Assembly: GCA_029204045.2 (NCBI GenBank)
Contig: JAQNDB010000149.1
Span: forward strand, 61,717 to 125,716
Direction of reading: 5' to 3'
Length of the DNA: 64,000 nucleotides
Source: Tillandsia leiboldiana
Taxonomy: Eukaryota > Streptophyta > Magnoliopsida > Poales > Bromeliaceae
This document shows positions 1 through 10,339 of the stretch, one piece after another. How positions within the stretch are numbered: the stretch's first letter is position 1; each line of letters opens with the position of its first letter. The notes under the pieces are model-generated. The model was not told the DNA's origin, made no database searches, and saw nothing but the letters and a program-made list of their open reading frames with translations. The position numbers were made by a program, and so were the translations under genes.

Positions 1-41
1 NNNNNNNNNNNNNNNNNNNNNNNNNNNNNNNNNNNNNNNNN
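1..41. other. Assembly gap (N run)
   Basis: Forty-one undetermined bases open the window. The left end of element 1 lies in or beyond the gap, so its target-site duplication cannot be checked on that side. Confidence 0.99.
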
Positions 42-2220
42 GGGCCGTGGACCCCCGGCTGCCACTTGGCGGCTTGTGATTGGGCCGTCCGCAGCGCTCT
101 TCCACAGAGGGAGCGGCTGGTGCACGTACCCGGCCATGGACACGTGGCGCGCCTGATTGGCGGGCTCGTGAGGCGCGGTCCACAGATTTTGCGCGCATGC
201 GTAGCATGGACCGGGGCGAGGGGGACACGTGGCATCCCCCGGTTGTGGTCGGTGCACGCGGCGCGGTCCACGGAACCTGAATTGGGTGCGTGGACCGGGT
301 GCACGAACACTGTCGTCACGCCATCCGCGGGCTCACGAGGCGCGGTGCACCGGGTCGCGGGCGTGCGCCTCGGGCGCGTGCGTGGCAGGCGGCCGTGCAG
401 CGCCTGCCCGCACGTGTGACCGCGACAGTGGCAGGGCCACGTGTCGCCCTGCCACTAGCGGGCGCCACCTAACCCGGTTTGACCGGTAGTTGCCACGTGG
501 CAGCAGCTCGCGTGCCCCGCACAGCTGTTGCTGCGGGATCACGCGTCGGCCCCGGGAGGGCCACGTGGCCGCTCCCGCGCGCCCCGCACAACTTTTGCTG
601 TGCGTGCGTGGCCGCCCCCATTTTTTTTGTCCCGGGCGACTACAGTATTTGGTCCTTGCGCCCGGTTTCGGGCGCCCAAAGTTCGGGTGCGCCCGAACTT
701 GGAAAATGGGAATTTCCCCCATTTGTTTTTCTGCTGCCTATTTAAAGGCCGAGCTCTCTTCCTCTTCGGCTTTTTGGCATTTCTGAGGTCAAAAACCGAG
801 GAGAGTCCTTCACCAAAGTTGATCCTCACAACTGTGGAGCTTCCATCTGCAGAGTTTGGGGATTTTTGGGGGCACGCTTTTCGAGATTCTCATTTTCTTG
901 GCTCGGCGCAACGTTTCTTTCTTCGTTGCTTCTTCCGTCCTCTTCGGTATACAGCTCCCCCGACCTACTCTCCGACAATCTTTTCTTTGAGCGATTTCTT
1001 CGCTGCTGGATTCGTACAGGTGAGGCTACGATTTTGGATTTCTCGCACATTTTCAGATTTCGCGTTTTTTCGAGGTGTTTTCTCGTGCTCATTGGGACCC
1101 TTCTTGCTGTGAGATTTGGTGAGGGCAGCACCTTCTTTTGAGGAGATCTCCGCGCACAAATCTCGGATCAGGACGTGCTTATACCTTTTTCATGTACTCG
1201 ACGCGAGGAACATCGTGGAATTTGTTGGAATTTTTGGAGACTTTCCAGAAGGTATACACTTTTTCCTTTTATCTGTACAAGATTTACAGTTGGATGGTTT
1301 GGGTTTTTTTGCGCACCGATATTGTGGAATTTGTAACTTGGCCTACGGTGCTCGGAATTGGCGTGCAGGTACTTGTTTCGAAGCTATCGACACGAGGATC
1401 GTAGGGATATTTTTATTTGGAATTTTTCGAGCACATTCAGCAGGTGAAATAATCGCATCTTTGCGGCTGAATTTCAGTGTTGTAATTCTTGGCAGATTTT
1501 GGATTTAAGTGTAACTGTGGCCTTATGTTGTACCCAGGAGGGATTGTGGACTGTACTGGACCTGTTGGACTTAGAGTTGCTGTTTTCCTGTTTTCTCACT
1601 GTGCGACCCCGGACAGTTAGCACCTTCAGGTGGGTGCTTGCTTTCAGGATTTATGGACTGCGCTCTAATTCTATTGATATAGAATCATGCATGATAATGT
1701 TGGACTTGGTAGCATGCTAGAATTTGAATGTTGTTATTCCTTGTTTTTTATCTGTTGATCGTTTGATCTCTTCTACTTCCTACCGCCTGTTAAATCTGTT
1801 ATCTTGGAACCTGACCTAGCACCCCTGTCATATGTTGCATGTGTAACCAGACCAGTAGAAAACCCTCACTTGGGCTAGGGTTATTTATGTTTAGACATCC
1901 ACACTTTTTGTTGCATTCCTGGACTTAGTGTTATCCTCGCCCGGGTAGTGGGCCGAGCGGTCGGGACTTCTTTTTAGTGTGGATGCATTTGCACTCGTGC
2001 TTGGGAGCAGAGTGGGTCTGGTAGATGTAGTGTATCGCTTGTCTGTACCGGGAACCGTTTAGGGTAAACGGTGGTCCCGGGAGGTCTTGTTTTCCCCTGT
2101 TGGGGTTGTTGCCACTGTGTTACTGGGTGTGGTTTACTAGTGTTAGCCGGACCTAGAACCCAGAACCTTTTTCGACATACCCATGATTTTAGTCTACTAC
2201 CAATATTTTCTTCCAAGCAT

Positions 2221-2663
2221 CGAAGGGCCGCTGGAGTCTGTTCTTGTTTGATTGGACAAAGGCATCAGCCCTTCGGGGTTGGGTAAACACTTGTTTTTCT
2301 AACTGTTTTTCTAAAAAGAACTAAAATTATTAAACATGGATTTCTTCCAGATCAAAATGGTTTTCAATAACAAATGTCACCTTTTTCCAGTAAAATCTTC
2401 CCACTCGAAGGATTCGAGTGGTCTGGGTTCTAGGGGTCGTTCCTTTGGCGGGACGAAAGCCACGGGGGCCGAGCCTGGAACCTGTTCTTGTTTGATAGGG
2501 TTGTAGGTGTAAGTCTCCCGGGACTTTCGGGCCCTGTTGGGTGTCTTCTGCGTGTTGTACCGAGGGAGTGTGTCCCGAACTGTAAGGGGGGTCGGAAACC
2601 TTCGATAGGTGAGCCCTGGATTTCTGTTCTTGTTTGATTGGGATTCTAGGCACCAACCTATCG
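2221..2663 (+). other. Three transcribed hairpins with conserved loop motif (left LTR of element 1)
   Basis: Three inverted repeats each hold TGTTCTTGTTTGAT (2239-2252, 2483-2496, 2625-2638) near the apex. Stems: CGAAGGGC 2221-2228 with GCCCTTCG 2268-2275; CGAAAG 2454-2459 with CTTTCG 2524-2529; CGATAGGT 2603-2610 with ACCTATCG 2656-2663. The third has an inner GCCTGGA/TCTAGGC helix with one wobble. Loops match while stems differ, which suggests RNA structure. They lie downstream of the TATA-like box, so they should be in the leader transcript. Function unknown. Confidence 0.65.
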
Positions 2664-3546
2664 GAATTTTCGAACCCTTATGGTGACGGTCCTCCCTGTG
2701 TTACCTGTGAGTTGTGATGTTGGTTACTGTCGATCTTGTTGATCGTGGTTTTGGACTATAGCCTGCATGTGCCATATTGAGCTCGACAGAGTGCGCGGAT
2801 ACCCTTGTCCTCGTTGGGGTCGCTCCCCTCGAGTGCCACGTCCGGAGTGGTCTGCACTGTGGTATCGCGACTTGTCGACGCCGTCCCTCTGGCTGGTCAG
2901 TTTTGGCAGTCACGGACACCCTACGGTAGACCCGTCCTGTAGAGGATGTGCGGCAGCAGGTGGGCGCAGGTTTGACTGGCCCCTTTGCGGCAGTCAGTAT
3001 AGATTGGGTGAGTATACTGTGTGTGTTAGTAGATGCATCATGTTTCCATCTGTTCCATTTTCTTGAGCATCTAGATAGAGGCATAGTAGCTGTAGAGTTA
3101 CTTTTCCAGCCCCTTTCATTTCAGTTTTATATTGTTCTTTATGCCTCTAGTAGACTTAGTTGGCAGACCGTCGGCTTGTTGGCGGCACCCACTGAGAACT
3201 ACTTTGGGACGTAGTTCTCACACCCGTCGTGGTGTATTTTCCCACAGGGACTTCTACTCCTGTTCCTGCTGCTCCTGTTGCTGCTTATTCAGATCGAGGT
3301 AAGGGAGTCGCGAGATAGATCCCTACCAGACGTCGTCCAGAGAGTAGATGTACCCCCTTACTTTTGAGAGTTATGTTGAGCGAACCTTGTAGTGAGGTAT
3401 TGAGTTGTATTTATTTTACTGCTCGAGAGATTTATGTACTTTTGGCGAGGACTTGTGTTGTATATAGTTTTATTTCTAGCAGTTTTACTTTCAGCTCTGA
3501 TATCTGAATAGTATAGTTGATCTTTTGCAGGTTAGTCGCTTCGTCT

Positions 3547-3564
3547 ATACGGGGCTTCCCGTAT
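3547..3564 (+). other. Terminal LTR hairpin (element 1, left)
   Basis: ATACGGG at 3547-3553 pairs with CCCGTAT at 3558-3564 across a four-base loop. GGCGGATCTG follows a few bases later and the LTR ends about 55 bases downstream. The same layout occurs in the LTRs of D, E, F, H and I with different stem sequences. Confidence 0.7.
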
Positions 3565-3626
3565 GGGCGGCGGATCTGTTGGCGAGCCCGGGTCGCAGTT
3601 TCGACGCCGGGGCGTGACAGATTAGG

Positions 3627-3639
3627 TGGTATCAGAGCC
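3627..3639 (+). other. Primer binding site, initiator tRNA-Met (element 1)
   Basis: TGGTATCAGAGCC begins seven bases after the LTR end. It is the usual plant complement to the 3-prime end of initiator tRNA-Met, where minus-strand DNA synthesis starts. Confidence 0.95.
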
Positions 3640-3795
3640 TAGGTTGTAGGTCATTGTGGACTTAGAAACCCTAGGCTTGTGGTTGGACATTAGGATGACT
3701 ACGTGAGAGTCGTGACTGTTAGCGAGAGTCCTGATTGAGTTTGATACTCTCCCAAGGGGTGGGATGAGTGACTGGCATGTTTATGCTCCTAAGCG

Positions 3796-3821
3796 ATTAT
3801 GTTGGCTGCAGACAACATAAT
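3796..3821 (+). other. Leader hairpin with CTGCAG loop (element 1)
   Basis: ATTATGTTG (3796-3804) pairs perfectly with CAACATAAT (3813-3821). The eight-base loop GCTGCAGA contains the self-complementary hexamer CTGCAG. It sits between primer site and gag, where retroviral dimerisation and packaging hairpins lie. Elements D and E keep the loop and pairing with different wobbles. The dimerisation role is inferred. Confidence 0.7.
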
Positions 3822-3919
3822 GCTAAGGAATGGATGACATGTCCTAGACTTTCGCTGGATTGGGTCGAGTGTTGTTTGGTACTGTCCTGATGGTTGCTTG
3901 TGTGTTGCAGGTAGGCACG

Positions 3920-5016
3920 ATGCCTCCCGACGCAGGGTGCAGACGCGTTCTCAGCCTTTCCCCTCCGATGAGCCTGAGCAGGAGGACTCGGGGCAGGGAC
4001 AGCAGAGGGAGGTTCTGGAGCTCCGTGCCCAGGTGGCACAGTTGTCTGAGGCGGTGCGGCGCCAGGAGGAGACATCACAGCGCCAGGAGGAGGCTTCTCC
4101 GGCGCCAGGAGGAGGCCTTGGGTCGCATGATGCTTTTGTTGGAGCAGAGGGTACAGCCAGTTGTAGCACCCCCAGGGAGTTTCCCCGCACCTGCTTCGCC
4201 AGCTGTGGCACCCCCAGTTGTACCAGCAGCACAGGCAGCCCCTACTGCATCGAGTACCAGTGGTCAGCCGTCTGGGACAGCAGGACAGTTGACCCCTGCA
4301 GAGCACCGCAAGGTGGTTGATATGTTGACGAGATTCCATCAGTCTGATCCGCATCGTTTTTCGGGGCAGAGTACGGAGCGCGGAGAGGCGGTGACGGCCA
4401 AGGTGGCTCCAGCCCCCGCAGGGATTCCGGGGGCGAAGCGCCCATCACGGGATGTTGAGGGACAGACGAGTCAGCAGGGACCTCCGAGACCTTCACGATC
4501 TCATCCTCAGGGTCGTAGGTTTCGGAGGCGCCAGAGATCAGGTGGACCCCCGCAGCAGCCGCGGTATCAGCAGCACCAGCAGCGACAGCAGTCTCAGCAG
4601 CAGTACCCCCGACAGCAGCGGTTTCGGCACCAGCGACAGGAGCGGTGTGTCATCTGTGGCGGCCCTCATTTCGCCGTCGCATTGTTACCAGAGACGGGGA
4701 CGGTGTTTCCTCTGTGGATCGTTGGGACATCTTCAGGCAGCTTGTCCCCGAGCCATTCTATCAGTGCGACCCCTTGCGACAGCACCCCCCATTGCCTATC
4801 CATGCAGCGGAAGCCCCTCCGGCCCACCGTCAGACAGAGTGGGCCACGATGTCGGGACAGACGGGACGACGATCTTCAGCACCCAGCGGACGGGTTTATG
4901 CAGCCCTGGTGGAGGACACCCCGGCAGCAGATCATGTCGCGGCAGGTATGATTTTATGTCAGTTAGCTGAATTGAGCATTTCGATACCGCTGCATTCTTC
5001 TGCATTATTAGGTTGA
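3920..5016 (+). pseudogene. gag: Element 1 gag remnant with start of protease
   Basis: The ATG at 3920 opens a protein resembling gag of element D (33709): an N-terminal TRSQP segment, a Gln-rich coiled region with SEAVRRQEE, then a Pro/Ala-rich linker. A frameshift lies near 4100. The central capsid-like part of gag (about 140 residues in D) is deleted near 4375. A Gln/Arg-rich basic stretch and cysteine motifs follow (CVICGGPHF, then CFLCGSLGHLQAACP after another frameshift). The last recognisable part, up to about 4950, matches the SGRVYAA...AADHVAAG segment that precedes protease in D. It cannot make working Gag. Start chosen by alignment to D, which begins at the equivalent ATG-CCTCC. 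Confidence 0.8.
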
Positions 5017-5512
5017 GTATCTGCATCAGCATCTTTGCATGGGTAGGGGTTAGGAATTTCTGCTACATGTTTTAGCGATTGGATTCTTCCCAGTATCCTA
5101 CGAGTAGAGGAGGATCGCGGTGTGTGATCAGTGCAGTTGAGACTTGGGACTTCACCGGCTGATGTGACGATTCAAGGACAGCTCCAGGACTTTGAGTGAG
5201 CACAAGGGTTGGACCGGTCGGTGCGGTGCCGTGCTACGACTGATATTGGAATGAGAGCAGTTACCCTTCTGCGAGTTGGACTGGAGGAGTTCATTTTTCT
5301 CGGATTGCCGGCGTATCCTTCCAGCAACATGGGCTTCAGCGACTGTGGACAGACGCCGCCTCGGGAGCAGTTGCGATGTTTAGGACTAGTGGTTGTGTCC
5401 TTAGGAGTCTCGATTAGTGATAGCTTTCGTTTCGTGGCCGCAGCAGGAACGACACCAACACTTCTCTCACTTTTCTCGTCTTTGTGCTGAAATTTACGAA
5501 CAGGACGAAAAC

Positions 5513-5592
5513 TTCGAAAGATTGCTCCAGAAATGGGGATAGTGCCCGAACCTGTTCTTGTTTGATTGGGGCGAAGGCACTGATCTTTCGAA
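5513..5592 (+). other. Two-helix hairpin with TGTTCTTGTTTGAT loop (element 1 interior)
   Basis: Outer stem TTCGAAAGAT 5513-5522 with ATCTTTCGAA 5583-5592 (ten perfect pairs). Inner stem AGTGCC 5541-5546 with GGCACT 5576-5581. The conserved TGTTCTTGTTTGAT is in the apical loop at 5553-5566. It is the same kind of structure as in the LTRs, but here outside them. Confidence 0.72.
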
Positions 5593-5747
5593 ATTTTCGG
5601 ACTTTTCGCTAATTTCAGCTGTTTTTTTTAAATCGAGGGTTGGGGTTGATGACTTTCCTGCTGGTGGAGCCGTACCTTTCTTGTTAGTTTAGTGTTGCGT
5701 TCTTGGTTGTTTTGATTGTCTTGGTTTTGTGGTTGTGGTGTGTTTTT

Positions 5748-5763
5748 GTTTCGGGGACGAAAC
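5748..5763 (+). other. Pre-polypurine hairpin GTTTCG-loop-CGAAAC (element 1)
   Basis: GTTTCG and CGAAAC enclose a GGGA loop just upstream of the polypurine tract. Elements G0, D, E and H have the same stem with an AGGA loop at the same place. In G0, D and H it follows the pol stop codon. Confidence 0.75.
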
Positions 5764-5783
5764 TTCCTTTTAGTGGGGGAGGA

Positions 5784-8700
5784 TGTGGTGACCCTGATCC
5801 CCGTGTAGCTTCTCCCATGAACCGTGGTGTTGAACACCTAGTGTTGGTGTATCTGGTCCATAGTGCATCAAAGGGATGCCACAGATGGACCCTGTGTGAT
5901 ATCCACAGCTGGATTGGCCTTCGGCTGCATTTGCCAAATTTTTGAAATTGATTTGGGCCAAACAGAGGATGGATTTGGATTCAGCGTGGAAAAACGCTTG
6001 AAAACGGCTATTTGCTTGTTTGATTTGGAGTCCGGATGCCCAAAAACGGACCCCCGGAAGTTTTCGCTGAATATCGGTGCATGGGAGGGGCCGTGGACCG
6101 CCGGCTGCCACGTGGCGGCTTGTGATTGGGCCGGTCCGCAGCGCTCGGTCCACAGAGGGGAGCGGCTGGGTGCACAGACCCGGCGCATGGACACATGGCG
6201 CCGCCTGATTGGCGGGCTCGTGAGGCGCGGTCCACAGATTTTGCGCGGCGGTGCATGGACCGGGGCGGGGGGACACGTGGCATCCCCCGGTTGGTTGGTG
6301 CACGCGGCGCGGTCCACGGAACCTGAATTGGGTGCGTGGACCGGGTGCACAGGACACGTGTCGTCACGCCATTCGCGGGCTCACGAGGCGCGGTGCACCG
6401 GGTCGCGGGCGTGCGCCTCGGGGCGCGTGCGTGGCAGGCGGCCAGTGCGGCGCCTGCCCGCACGTGTGACCGCGACAGTGGCAGGGCCACGTGTCGCCCT
6501 GCCACTGGCGGGCGCCACCTACCCGGTTTGACCGGGTAGGTGCCACGTGGCAGCAGCTCGCGCGCCCCGCACAGCTGTTTGCTGTGCGGGACACGCGTCG
6601 GGCCCCCGGGAGGGCCACGTGGCCGCTCCCGGCGCGCCCCGCACAGCTGTTTGCTGTGCGGGTGACGTGGCCGCCCCAGGTTTTTTCCGGGCGGCTACAG
6701 TATTTGGGCCTTGCGCCCGGATTCGAGCGCCCGAAAGTTCGGGTGCGCCCGAATCTTGGGACTAAATGGGAATTTCCCCATTTGTTTTTCTGCTGCCTAT
6801 TTAAAGGCCGAGCTCTCTTCCTCTTCGGCTTTTTGGCATTTCTGAGCGTCAAACCGAGGAGAGTCCTTCACCAAAGTTGATCCTCACACTGTGGAGCTTC
6901 CATCTGCAGAGTTTGGGGATTTTGGGGGGCACGCTTTTCGAGATTCTCATTTTCTTGGCTCGGCGCGACGTTCTTTCTTCGGTGCTTCTTCCGTCGCTCT
7001 TTGGTATACGAGCTCCCCCGACCTACTCCGACGATCTTTTCGAGCAATTTCTTCGCTGCTGGATTCGTAACAGGTGAGGCTACGATTTTGGATTTCTCGC
7101 ACATTTTCAGATTTCGCGTTTTTCGAGGTGTTTTCTCGTGCTCATTGGGACCCTTCTTGCTGTGAGATTTTGGTGAGGGCAGCACCTTCTTTTGAGGAGA
7201 TCTCCGCGCACAAATCTCGGATCAGGACGTGCTTATAGACTTTTTTCATGTACTCGACGCGAGAAACATCGTGGAATTTTCTTGGAATTTTTGGAGACCT
7301 TCCCGAAGGTATACACTTTTCCTTTTATCTGTACAAGAGTTTACAGTTGGATGGTTTTGGGTTTTTGCGCACCGATATTGTGGAATTTGTAACTTGGCCT
7401 ACGGTGCTCGGAATTGGGTGTGCAGGTACTTGTTTCGAAGCTATCGACACGAGGATCGCAGGGATATTTTATTTGGAATTTTTCGAGCACATTCAGCAGG
7501 TGAAATAATCGCATCTTTGTGGCTGAATTTCAGTGTTGTAATTCTTGGCAGATTTTGGGATTTAAGTGTAACTGTGGCCTTATGTTGTACCCAGGAGGGA
7601 TTGTGGACTGTACTGGACCTGTTGGACTTAGAGTTGCTGTTTTCCTGGTTTTCTCAGCTGTGCGACCCCGGACAGTTAGCACCTTCAGGTGGGTGGCTTG
7701 CTTTCAGGATCTATGGACTGCGCTCTAATTCTATTGATATAGAATCATGCATGATAATGGTTGGACTTGGTAGCATGCTAGAATTTGAATGTTGTTATTC
7801 CTTGTTTTTATCTGTTGATCGTTTGATCTCTTCTACTTCCTACCGCCTGTTAAATATCTGTTATCTTGGAACCTGACCTAGCACCCCTGTCATATGTTGC
7901 ATGTGTAACCAGACCAGTAGAAAACCCTCACTTGGGCTAGGGTTATTTATGTTTAGACATCCACACTTTTTGTTGCATTCCTGGACTTAGTGTTATCCTC
8001 GCCCGGGTAGTGGGCCGAGCGGTCGGGACTTCTTTTTAGTGTGGGATGCGTTTGCACTCGTGCTTGGGAGCAGAGTGGAGTCTGGTAGATGTAGTGTATC
8101 GCTTGTCTGTACCGTGAACCGTTTAGGGTAAACGGTGGTCCCGGGAGGTCTTGTTTTCCCCTGTTGGGGTTGTTGCCACTGTGTTACTGGGTGTGGTTTA
8201 CTAGTGTTAGCCGGACCTAGAACCCAGAACCCTTTTCGACATACCCATGATTTTAGTCTACCAATATTTTCTTCCAAGCATCGAAGGGCCGCTGGAGTCT
8301 GTTCTTGTTTGATTGGACAAAGGCATCAGCCCTTCGGGGTTTGGGTAAAACACTTGTTTTTCTAACTGTTTTTCTAAAAAGAACTAAAATTATTAAACAT
8401 GGATTTCTTCCAGATCAAAATGGTTTTCAATAACAAATGTCACCTTTTTCAAGTAAATCTTCCCACTCGAAGGATTCGAGTGGTCTGGGTTCTAGGGGCC
8501 GTTCCTTTGGCGGGACGAAAGCCACGGGGGCCGAGCCTGGAACCTGTTCTTGTTTGATAGGGTTGTAGGTGTAAGTCTCCCGGGACTTTCGGGCCCTGTT
8601 GGTGTCTTCTGCGTGTTGTACCGAGGGAGTGTGTTCCCGAACTGTAAGGGGGTCGGAAACTTCGATAGGTGAAGCCTGGATTTCTGTTCTTGTTTGATTG

Positions 8701-9681
8701 GGATTCTAGGCACCAACCTATCGGAATTTTCGAACCCTTATGGTGACGGTCCTCCCTGTGTTACCTGTGAGTTGTGATGTTGGTTACTGTCGATCTTGTT
8801 GATCGTGGTTTTGGACTATAGCCTGCATGTGCCATATTGAGCTCGACAGAGTGCGCGGATACCCTTGTCCTCGTTGGGGTCGCTCCCCTCGAGTGCCACA
8901 TCCGGAGTGGTCTGCACTGTGGTATCGCGACTTGTCGACGCCGTCCCTCTAGCTGGTCCAGTTTTGGCAGTCACGGACACCCTACGGTAGACCCGTCCTG
9001 TAGAGGATGTGCGGCAGCAGGTGGGCGCAGGTTTGACTGGCCCCTTTGCGGCAGTCAGTATAGATTGGGTGAGTATACTGTGTGTGTTAGTAGATGCATC
9101 ATGTTTCCATCTGTTCCATTTTTCTTGAGCATCTAGATAGAGGCATAGTAGCTGTAGAGTTACTTTTCCAGCCCCTTTCATTTCAGTTTTATATTGTTCT
9201 TTATGCCTCTAGTAGACTTAGTGGGCAGACCGTCGGGCTTGTTGGCGGCACCCACTGAGAACTACTTGGGACGTAGTTCTCACACCCGTTGTGGTGTATT
9301 TTCCCACAGGGACTTCTACTCCTGTTCCTGCTGCTCCTGTTGCTGCTTATTCAGATCGAGGTAAGGGAGTCGCGAGATAGATCCCTACCAGACGTCGTCC
9401 AGAGAGTAGATGTACCCCCTTACTTTTGAGAGTTATGTTGAGCGAACCTTGTAGTGAGGTATTGAGTTGTATTTATTTTACTGCTCGAGAGATTTATGTA
9501 CTTTTGGCGAGGACTTGTGTTGTATATAGTTTTATTTCTAGCAGTTTTACTTTCAGCTCTGATATCTGAATAGTATAGTTGATCTTTTGCAGGTTAGTCG
9601 CTTCGTCTATACGGGGCTTCCCGTATGGGCGGCGGATCTGTTGGCGAGCCCGGGTCGCAGTTTCGACGCCGGGGCGTGACA
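5784..9681 (+). repeat. Element 1 3-prime LTR (3898 bp)
   Basis: It begins TGTGGTGACC after the polypurine tract and ends GTGACA. Promoter modules lie at 6108-6508, paired hairpins at 6566-6662, a TATA-like TATTTAAAG at 6798-6806. Conserved-loop hairpins have loop motifs at 8300-8313, 8545-8558 and 8685-8698, and the terminal U5 hairpin is at 9609-9626. It is the better-preserved copy. Confidence 0.93.
6108..6806 (+). promoter_or_regulatory. Element 1 U3 promoter: ACACGTGGC/ATTGG modules, twin hairpins, TATA-like box
   Basis: Five G-box/ABRE-like boxes start at 6108, 6191, 6273, 6354 and 6487. Exactly 17 bases after each start is ATTGG or a one-change version (ATTGG, ATTGG, GTTGG, ATTCG, ACTGG). 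Two perfect ten-pair hairpins, CCCGCACAGC with GCTGTGCGGG, follow at 6566-6590 and 6638-6662. TATTTAAAG at 6798-6806 is the likely TATA box. ACGTGGC cores are bound by plant bZIP factors and ATTGG is the reverse of CCAAT, bound by NF-Y; promoter activity is inferred. Confidence 0.7.
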
Positions 9682-9682
9682 A

Positions 9683-9802
9683 CGCAACTGGACGATCCCC
9701 TACGTGAAGGTGCAATGGAGTAACCATGAGGAGCGTGAGGCGACTTGGGAACTAGAGACGAAGTTGAGAGAGTGTTTTCCCAATTTGTTTAGCGAGGGTT
9801 GA
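9683..9802 (+). pseudogene. pol: G0 pol tail: end of chromodomain-type segment
   Basis: Forty codons read in frame to a TGA at 9800-9802. They include IPYVKVQW and EREATWELE, the conserved end of the post-integrase chromodomain-like tail seen in D and H. Everything upstream was displaced by element 1 and lies left of the window. The hairpin GTTTCG-AGGA-CGAAAC (9809-9824) and a purine-rich run follow, then the LTR. Confidence 0.85.
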
Positions 9803-9844
9803 GGATAAGTTTCGAGGACGAAACTTCTTTTAAGGGGTGTGTGG

Positions 9845-10236
9845 TGTAATATCACGACTTTTTGTGTATCGTTTTACCCTCTTGCTAATAAATTACATGT
9901 AAAGGAAAATCGAATTATCGGGTTTTCTTAAGTTGACAATCGTGCGGTGTGAGTATTTTTCTGTGATAGAGCTCGAAAAACGATGAACGGCGGTGCAACC
10001 GGATCTGAGTTTTACGGATCCCCCGGAAAGGGGTTTTGAAGATCACGGTAATCATTGTGTGCATCGGAATCCGTGCAAAAGATCGGGCACACTTTTCGAT
10101 GGAATGGGGAATTATCTCTTGCGATTAAATAATTATTATTTAAATATTAAATACCCGGATGTGGGTTTTACGGTGCGTACCGAGAGAAAAATCGGTTCTT
10201 CCCGAAAAGAAAGAAAAGAGGAAAGAAAACACTAAC
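9845..10236 (+). repeat. G0 3-prime LTR, left fragment
   Basis: It begins TGTAATATCACGAC and is a diverged relative of the LTR of element I (13556 onward), with matching blocks around TATTTTTCTGTGA and ATCGGAATCCGTG. It is cut at 10236 by minus-strand element H; TAACC just before the cut is the expected target duplication. The rest of this LTR lies beyond the window. Confidence 0.75.
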
Positions 10237-10339
10237 CTGTCACGCCCCGGGGGGTTTAAACGCGCGGAAGGATAGCCACCGATGCTCCCAAACTCACATA
10301 TATTTTTTTTTTCCTTCCCGGTGCGTGCCCAGACCCGCC

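Larger units (their letters stand above)
42..3619 (+). repeat. Element 1 5-prime LTR (left end missing)
   Basis: It matches 6089-9681 along its length and ends in GGGGCGTGACA directly before the primer site. The first roughly 600 bases are GC-rich with CACGTG boxes. A TATA-like TATTTAAAG lies at 739-747. Transcribed hairpins with the TGTTCTTGTTTGAT loop lie at 2221-2275, 2454-2529 and 2603-2663. A terminal hairpin lies at 3547-3564. Compared with the right LTR it has many one-base losses in short homopolymers in the part next to the gap. ORFs here are frame noise. Confidence 0.9.
5017..5783 (+). other. Element 1 internal remainder: no recognisable gene, two hairpins, polypurine tract
   Basis: About 770 bases with no readable pol domain. 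It contains a long hairpin (5513-5592), the GTTTCG...CGAAAC hairpin (5748-5763) and the polypurine tract GTGGGGGAGGA (5773-5783) that abuts the right LTR. The rest looks like decayed pol or 3-prime untranslated sequence and I cannot assign it. Confidence 0.7.
42..9681 (+). mobile_element. Element 1: Tekay-like Ty3/gypsy, pol-deleted derivative
   Basis: Two long direct repeats (42-3619, cut by the gap, and 5784-9681) flank only about 2.2 kb of internal sequence. That interior holds a primer site, a leader hairpin, a broken gag and a polypurine tract. Protease beyond its first residues, reverse transcriptase, RNase H and integrase are missing, so the element cannot move by itself. The insertion lies in the final pol codons of an older gypsy element, whose tail resumes at 9683. 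The base run ACGCA after the right LTR is the expected target-site duplication, but its partner is in the gap. The Tekay-like assignment rests on LTR length, terminal GTGACA and gag similarity to element D; clade is inferred. Confidence 0.88.

Noticed and set aside
42..9681. Hammerhead ribozyme (retrozyme) in the LTRs
   Set aside because: I looked for CTGATGA with a matching GAAA arrangement near the structured LTR regions and saw none.
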